Shown here: positions 19,839-22,730 of the stretch, piece after piece
Numbering within the stretch: the first letter of the stretch is position 1
Layout: each line of letters starts with the position of its first letter
NCBI GenBank assembly: GCA_016840645.1
Contig: JAEORY010000011.1
Span: 1 to 22,730 of the forward strand
Length of the DNA: 22,730 bases
From: Candidatus Borrarchaeota archaeon
Lineage (GTDB): Archaea; Asgardarchaeota; Sifarchaeia; Borrarchaeales; Borrarchaeaceae
Reading direction: 5' to 3'
Made by a program: the position numbers and the translations under genes
Notes under the pieces: model-generated
Told to the model about the DNA's origin: nothing
The model's database searches: none
Seen by the model: the letters and a program-made list of their open reading frames with translations, nothing else

Positions 19839-22205
19839 ATGCCATTTGTCATTACACAGCCTAAAGAAGAAGACGAAGAAACTGTAGATCAGCAATCTGG
19901 CTTCGTAATAACACCATCTGAGAAGGTGGAAGAAGAGACCGATACAAGTGTTATGCGTGGTGTTGGCGGCGCTATACAAGATTTCTTCATGAAAGGTTTG
20001 GATATTGGCGTTCGTGCTTTTGGTGGTGGACCAGAATCTATGATGGCCCAACAACAGATTTGGGAAGAAGTCGGAAGGCCTAGACTTGAAAGACAGCTTC
20101 AAGAGATGGAACTTCAAGAAAAAGGGATGTCTGATGAAGAAATACTTTCGCAATTAGGCGAATGGAAAGAGCCAGAACTGCCTATTCAGAGTTTTACAGA
20201 GCTTGGCGATGTTATTACCGGTGGCACTTTAGTTCCTAGAACAGCTGCAGAACGTGGAATGCGTCAATCTGGTGGTACTGCTGGCGAGTTTGTTGCTGCA
20301 ACTATGTTGATGCCTGGTGGTGGTCAAGCAAATTTAGGTAAAGAAGCGGCGATCGGAGGCCTTTTTGGCGCGGGTGAAGCTGTTGCCGAAGAATCGGGTG
20401 GTGGTCCCGCTAGCCAATTCTTTACCGGTTTATCATTTGCCTCTCTTCCTTTCCTTTTAAAAAGGGGAGCGCAAGGATTACAAAGCGGCATACAATTTGG
20501 AAAAAGACTCTTAGGAGCTAAAGGTATTCCGGAAGGTATGCCTAAGTTTCTTGAAGAAGTCGGGGAAAAGGCTGTTGCCGATCTCGAACTGAGTAGTCGT
20601 GATCTGATGGGTCGCGTAGCCAAAACAAGTGAAGAGAATCTTGCCAAGTTCGATGAAGCTGTTAGCAAGGTGGCAGAGCCTACAATGAAAGAAGCTGGAC
20701 CTTTCCGTGCTGCTGAGATAGAAAAGGAGATTATCAAAGATAATCAAAAAGCCATACTTGACCAGATTAGCCCAGCGGCTGAATCAAAGAAAAAGTCGTG
20801 GGAAGGATTACAGCAATATGTTGAAGGAAATTTCAATGCTATCAAAGAGACTTACAGCAGGCTTTATGAAGCGGTTGAAGAAGGTGTTAAGGGCCTTGGG
20901 GTCGTTCCTAATCGCACTTTCGAAACGGCTTCCAAGGTTGTAGAAGACCTCGAGAAAAGCCTGATTAAAGCTCCTGAAGAAGGGGGAGTTAAAAAAGCGC
21001 TTGAAGACGTTGTAAGACTCCTTAAACCAATGCAGCAAGGTTCTTTAGTCGAAGTCCCTGTTGAACAGTTAATGGCCGGTAAACGCAGTATAAACCGCCT
21101 TTTAGAAAAGTCTGATATAGTTCCTGCACCTATTGACTTGCTTAAGCCTGTATCTTCTGCAATGAAACAGGATGTAATGAAAGCTCTGGAAGCGCGTCCA
21201 GGTGTTAAAAGGGCGTTTGAAGCGGCAGAAAACCAATTTGCCGAGGCGCAAAAAGTCTTCAATAACGATGCCATTGTTAAAATGCGCAAAAGCCAAAATC
21301 CTGAAGACTTGACCTCCATGTTTACAAAGCCATCAAATTTGGAGCGCTTAAACGAAGCTATTGGTGGAAATCAACAGGTTAAAGATTTTTTAGATCGTCT
21401 AGTTGTTGAAAACATCGCAAGCAAAAATAAAGCATTAGCACAAGAATTGGCAAGCGAGTCACGCGAATATTTGTCCAAGAAATCAAGTCAACAGTTAGAT
21501 AAGTTGTTGGAATATGGGGATAGTCTATCATCTCCAGGGCAACAGGCACTAGCAAGAGGCAATATTCTTGGCGATATCCAGAAGGCTTTTGATACTGGAG
21601 CAAGACCAGATTATACATTGAAGCTAATGCAAAACCCTATCGGGTATGACATGGTCAAGGAGACGATTAATCGCTCTCCACGTGGAAAGAAGATGTTTAA
21701 AAGTCTTCAGCGTATGACATTTGAAGATATGGTGTCTTCCGTCTTAGATAAAGAAAAGCAAATCGACTTCGAAAAAGCCAAAGATATTCTGGCAAATCCC
21801 CATATGAAAAGCGTGATTAAAGAAGCGATGGGACAAGATGGTCTAAAATTCTTTCAGAACTTAGAAAGATACGGCAAAAATATGGCTGAAAACATGCGAG
21901 CTTTGGCCATAAAAGACAGACCATTAATGCAACGTGTTTTGGACAACTACTTTGATAAAAGTATGAAGTATGCACTTTATGCAGCTGCGCCTTTTACACT
22001 AGGAAAGTCTTTAATCCCTGTCTTGGGAGCTGATGTTGCAAAAAGAGCCTATAGGGCAAAGTTATATCGTATCTTGGAAGATCCACAATCCCAAAAGATC
22101 ATACAGGAAATGGGTCAAAAGAACGTTTCTTCTGCTAAGATGGCTAATTTAATGAAGAGATTTGCCCAAGTAGCCGGCAGACTTGGTAAAGAAGAAGAAG
22201 AATAA
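19839..22205 (+). CDS. Large internal virion/ejection protein, 788 aa
   Basis: The product is 788 residues. The N-terminus repeats FVITQPKE and FVITPSEK (residues 3-10 and 22-29). Around 145-215 there is a Gly/Ala-rich hydrophobic stretch (EFVAATMLMPGGG, then IGGLFGAGEAVAE and FTGLSFASLPFLL) that could contact membranes. The next ~450 residues are charged and helical, likely coiled coil. The C-terminus has YALYAAAPFTLGKSLIPVLGA and ends in acidic residues. No lysozyme or polymerase motif is seen. The layout is that of podoviral proteins ejected with the DNA to form a channel across the cell envelope. ATG 19839 follows AAGGG, 1 nt after the previous stop. Confidence 0.83.
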   Translation: MPFVITQPKEEDEETVDQQSGFVITPSEKVEEETDTSVMRGVGGAIQDFFMKGLDIGVRAFGGGPESMMAQQQIWEEVGRPRLERQLQEMELQEKGMSDEEILSQLGEWKEPELPIQSFTELGDVITGGTLVPRTAAERGMRQSGGTAGEFVAATMLMPGGGQANLGKEAAIGGLFGAGEAVAEESGGGPASQFFTGLSFASLPFLLKRGAQGLQSGIQFGKRLLGAKGIPEGMPKFLEEVGEKAVADLELSSRDLMGRVAKTSEENLAKFDEAVSKVAEPTMKEAGPFRAAEIEKEIIKDNQKAILDQISPAAESKKKSWEGLQQYVEGNFNAIKETYSRLYEAVEEGVKGLGVVPNRTFETASKVVEDLEKSLIKAPEEGGVKKALEDVVRLLKPMQQGSLVEVPVEQLMAGKRSINRLLEKSDIVPAPIDLLKPVSSAMKQDVMKALEARPGVKRAFEAAENQFAEAQKVFNNDAIVKMRKSQNPEDLTSMFTKPSNLERLNEAIGGNQQVKDFLDRLVVENIASKNKALAQELASESREYLSKKSSQQLDKLLEYGDSLSSPGQQALARGNILGDIQKAFDTGARPDYTLKLMQNPIGYDMVKETINRSPRGKKMFKSLQRMTFEDMVSSVLDKEKQIDFEKAKDILANPHMKSVIKEAMGQDGLKFFQNLERYGKNMAENMRALAIKDRPLMQRVLDNYFDKSMKYALYAAAPFTLGKSLIPVLGADVAKRAYRAKLYRILEDPQSQKIIQEMGQKNVSSAKMANLMKRFAQVAGRLGKEEEE

Positions 22206-22214
22206 CATGCAAAG

Positions 22215-22240
22215 TGTTATAAAAAACTTATGTACATAAG
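22215..22240 (+). promoter_or_regulatory. Candidate extended -10 promoter with a 14-bp palindrome
   Basis: TGTTATAAA at 22215-22223 fits an extended -10 element, but no -35 is seen at normal spacing. Directly after it, CTTATGTACATAAG (22227-22240) is a perfect 14-bp palindrome at the expected start of transcription. Its right arm overlaps the AAGGAG ribosome site of the fibre gene. It could act as an operator or, in RNA, a small hairpin hiding the ribosome site. The evidence is only motif-based. Confidence 0.4.
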
Positions 22241-22250
22241 GAGTTAAATA

Positions 22251-22730
22251 ATGGCAGACAAAAACCCATTAGCCTATACCGGGCGAGTCTCTGGGAGCAC
22301 AACCGTTCAGGGAGACGTTCAATTTAATGCTGATCAATTTTCAGTAACAAATGGTGTTGTACAATTAGCAGGACAAGGGCTTGCTATGGATACAGCTACA
22401 TCTGATTCAGGAAGCGCCACACCCACAGCCGCTGGTGTAATCACATTTGCAGGAGGTTCTGGCCTTTCAACATCAGCAACAGGTAATACTTTAACGATAA
22501 ATCAAGATGCATCTACTAGTGCTATGCAATATGCAGATGTGACGATAACAGCTACAGAAGTAAAAGCTTTGGCAACTACTCCAAAAGAATTAGTCGCGGC
22601 TCAAGGTGCAGGTAATGCAATTCTTTTCATGGGCGCACAATTTAAACTAAATTACGGAAGTGAAGTTTTCACCGAAACAGCTGACAACTTTGCTATTAAG
22701 TATACCGATGGATCAGGTGTGGCAGTATCC
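22251..22730 (+). CDS. Tail fibre/spike-like protein, 5' part (cut by window end)
   Basis: ATG 22251 follows AAGGAG, and the frame is open for 160 codons to the window edge, so only the N-terminal part is visible. It is rich in Thr, Ser, Gly and Ala: GRVSGSTTVQGDVQFNADQF, TAAGVITFAGGSG, STSATGNTLTINQDAS, then AATTPKE-like and FMGAQFKLNYGSE segments. Such repetitive beta sequence is typical of trimeric fibres or adhesins, and the position after the ejection genes fits a host-binding protein. The receptor-binding end is outside the window. A palindrome and a possible promoter lie just upstream. Confidence 0.82.
   Translation, partial: MADKNPLAYTGRVSGSTTVQGDVQFNADQFSVTNGVVQLAGQGLAMDTATSDSGSATPTAAGVITFAGGSGLSTSATGNTLTINQDASTSAMQYADVTITATEVKALATTPKELVAAQGAGNAILFMGAQFKLNYGSEVFTETADNFAIKYTDGSGVAVS

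Noticed and set aside
20324..21319. Long minus-strand frames (up to 151 codons) under the large internal protein gene
   Set aside because: They mirror the codons of a well-supported + strand gene and show no domain or ribosome site.
1..22730. CRISPR array, insertion sequence, integrase or diversity-generating retroelement
   Set aside because: I saw no spaced repeat array, transposase or recombinase motifs, and no reverse transcriptase in any frame.

Overview
The window is a stretch of a tailed double-stranded DNA bacteriophage (or prophage), most likely with a short, podovirus-like tail. Every gene I can support reads rightward on the + strand. Genes are packed with 1-90 nt overlaps and almost all have a clear Shine-Dalgarno sequence. 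I see no integrase, lysis, polymerase, tRNA or host housekeeping genes. The sequence is moderately AT-rich and uses standard stop codons. A small protein with a lipobox suggests a bacterial host with lipoprotein processing, probably Gram-negative, but the host cannot be named from this window.

Left region (about 1-4270): an operon of some twenty small early/accessory genes. Recognisable members are a CxxC zinc protein, a RusA-type Holliday junction resolvase with a C-terminal extension, a zinc-ribbon protein, a short Lys-rich DUF6496-like protein nested out of frame in it, a 43-residue lipoprotein, and a protein with an SSB-like acidic tail ending in Phe. A second small Arg-rich reading frame may be hidden at 4104-4262. 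Three tandem 10-bp AT-rich repeats lie at 3465-3494.

Middle region (4276-7638): a P63C-domain protein, a ParB-like protein, a probable small terminase, the large terminase and a small unknown gene. A 160-nt non-coding gap (7639-7798) precedes the portal gene. It is full of inverted repeats, including a hexamer and its complement that each occur twice, so alternative RNA folds are possible. I consider it the most interesting non-coding element here.

Right region (7799-22730): the virion module. In order it holds a P22-like portal, two small genes, a scaffold candidate, an N4-gp56-type major capsid protein, a head protein with an FCCH-like domain, a strong hairpin terminator and a conserved small protein. 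It continues with a head-tail adaptor, a tail protein, a large tail nozzle/hub candidate carrying two more FCCH-like domains, a fibre-like protein and a GNAT acetyltransferase. It ends with an internal protein bearing a C-terminal S74-type chaperone domain, two probable ejection proteins, and a fibre-like gene cut by the window edge. The products fit one pathway: terminase packages DNA through the portal into an N4-gp56 capsid, the adaptor and nozzle close the head, and the internal proteins probably leave with the DNA during infection.
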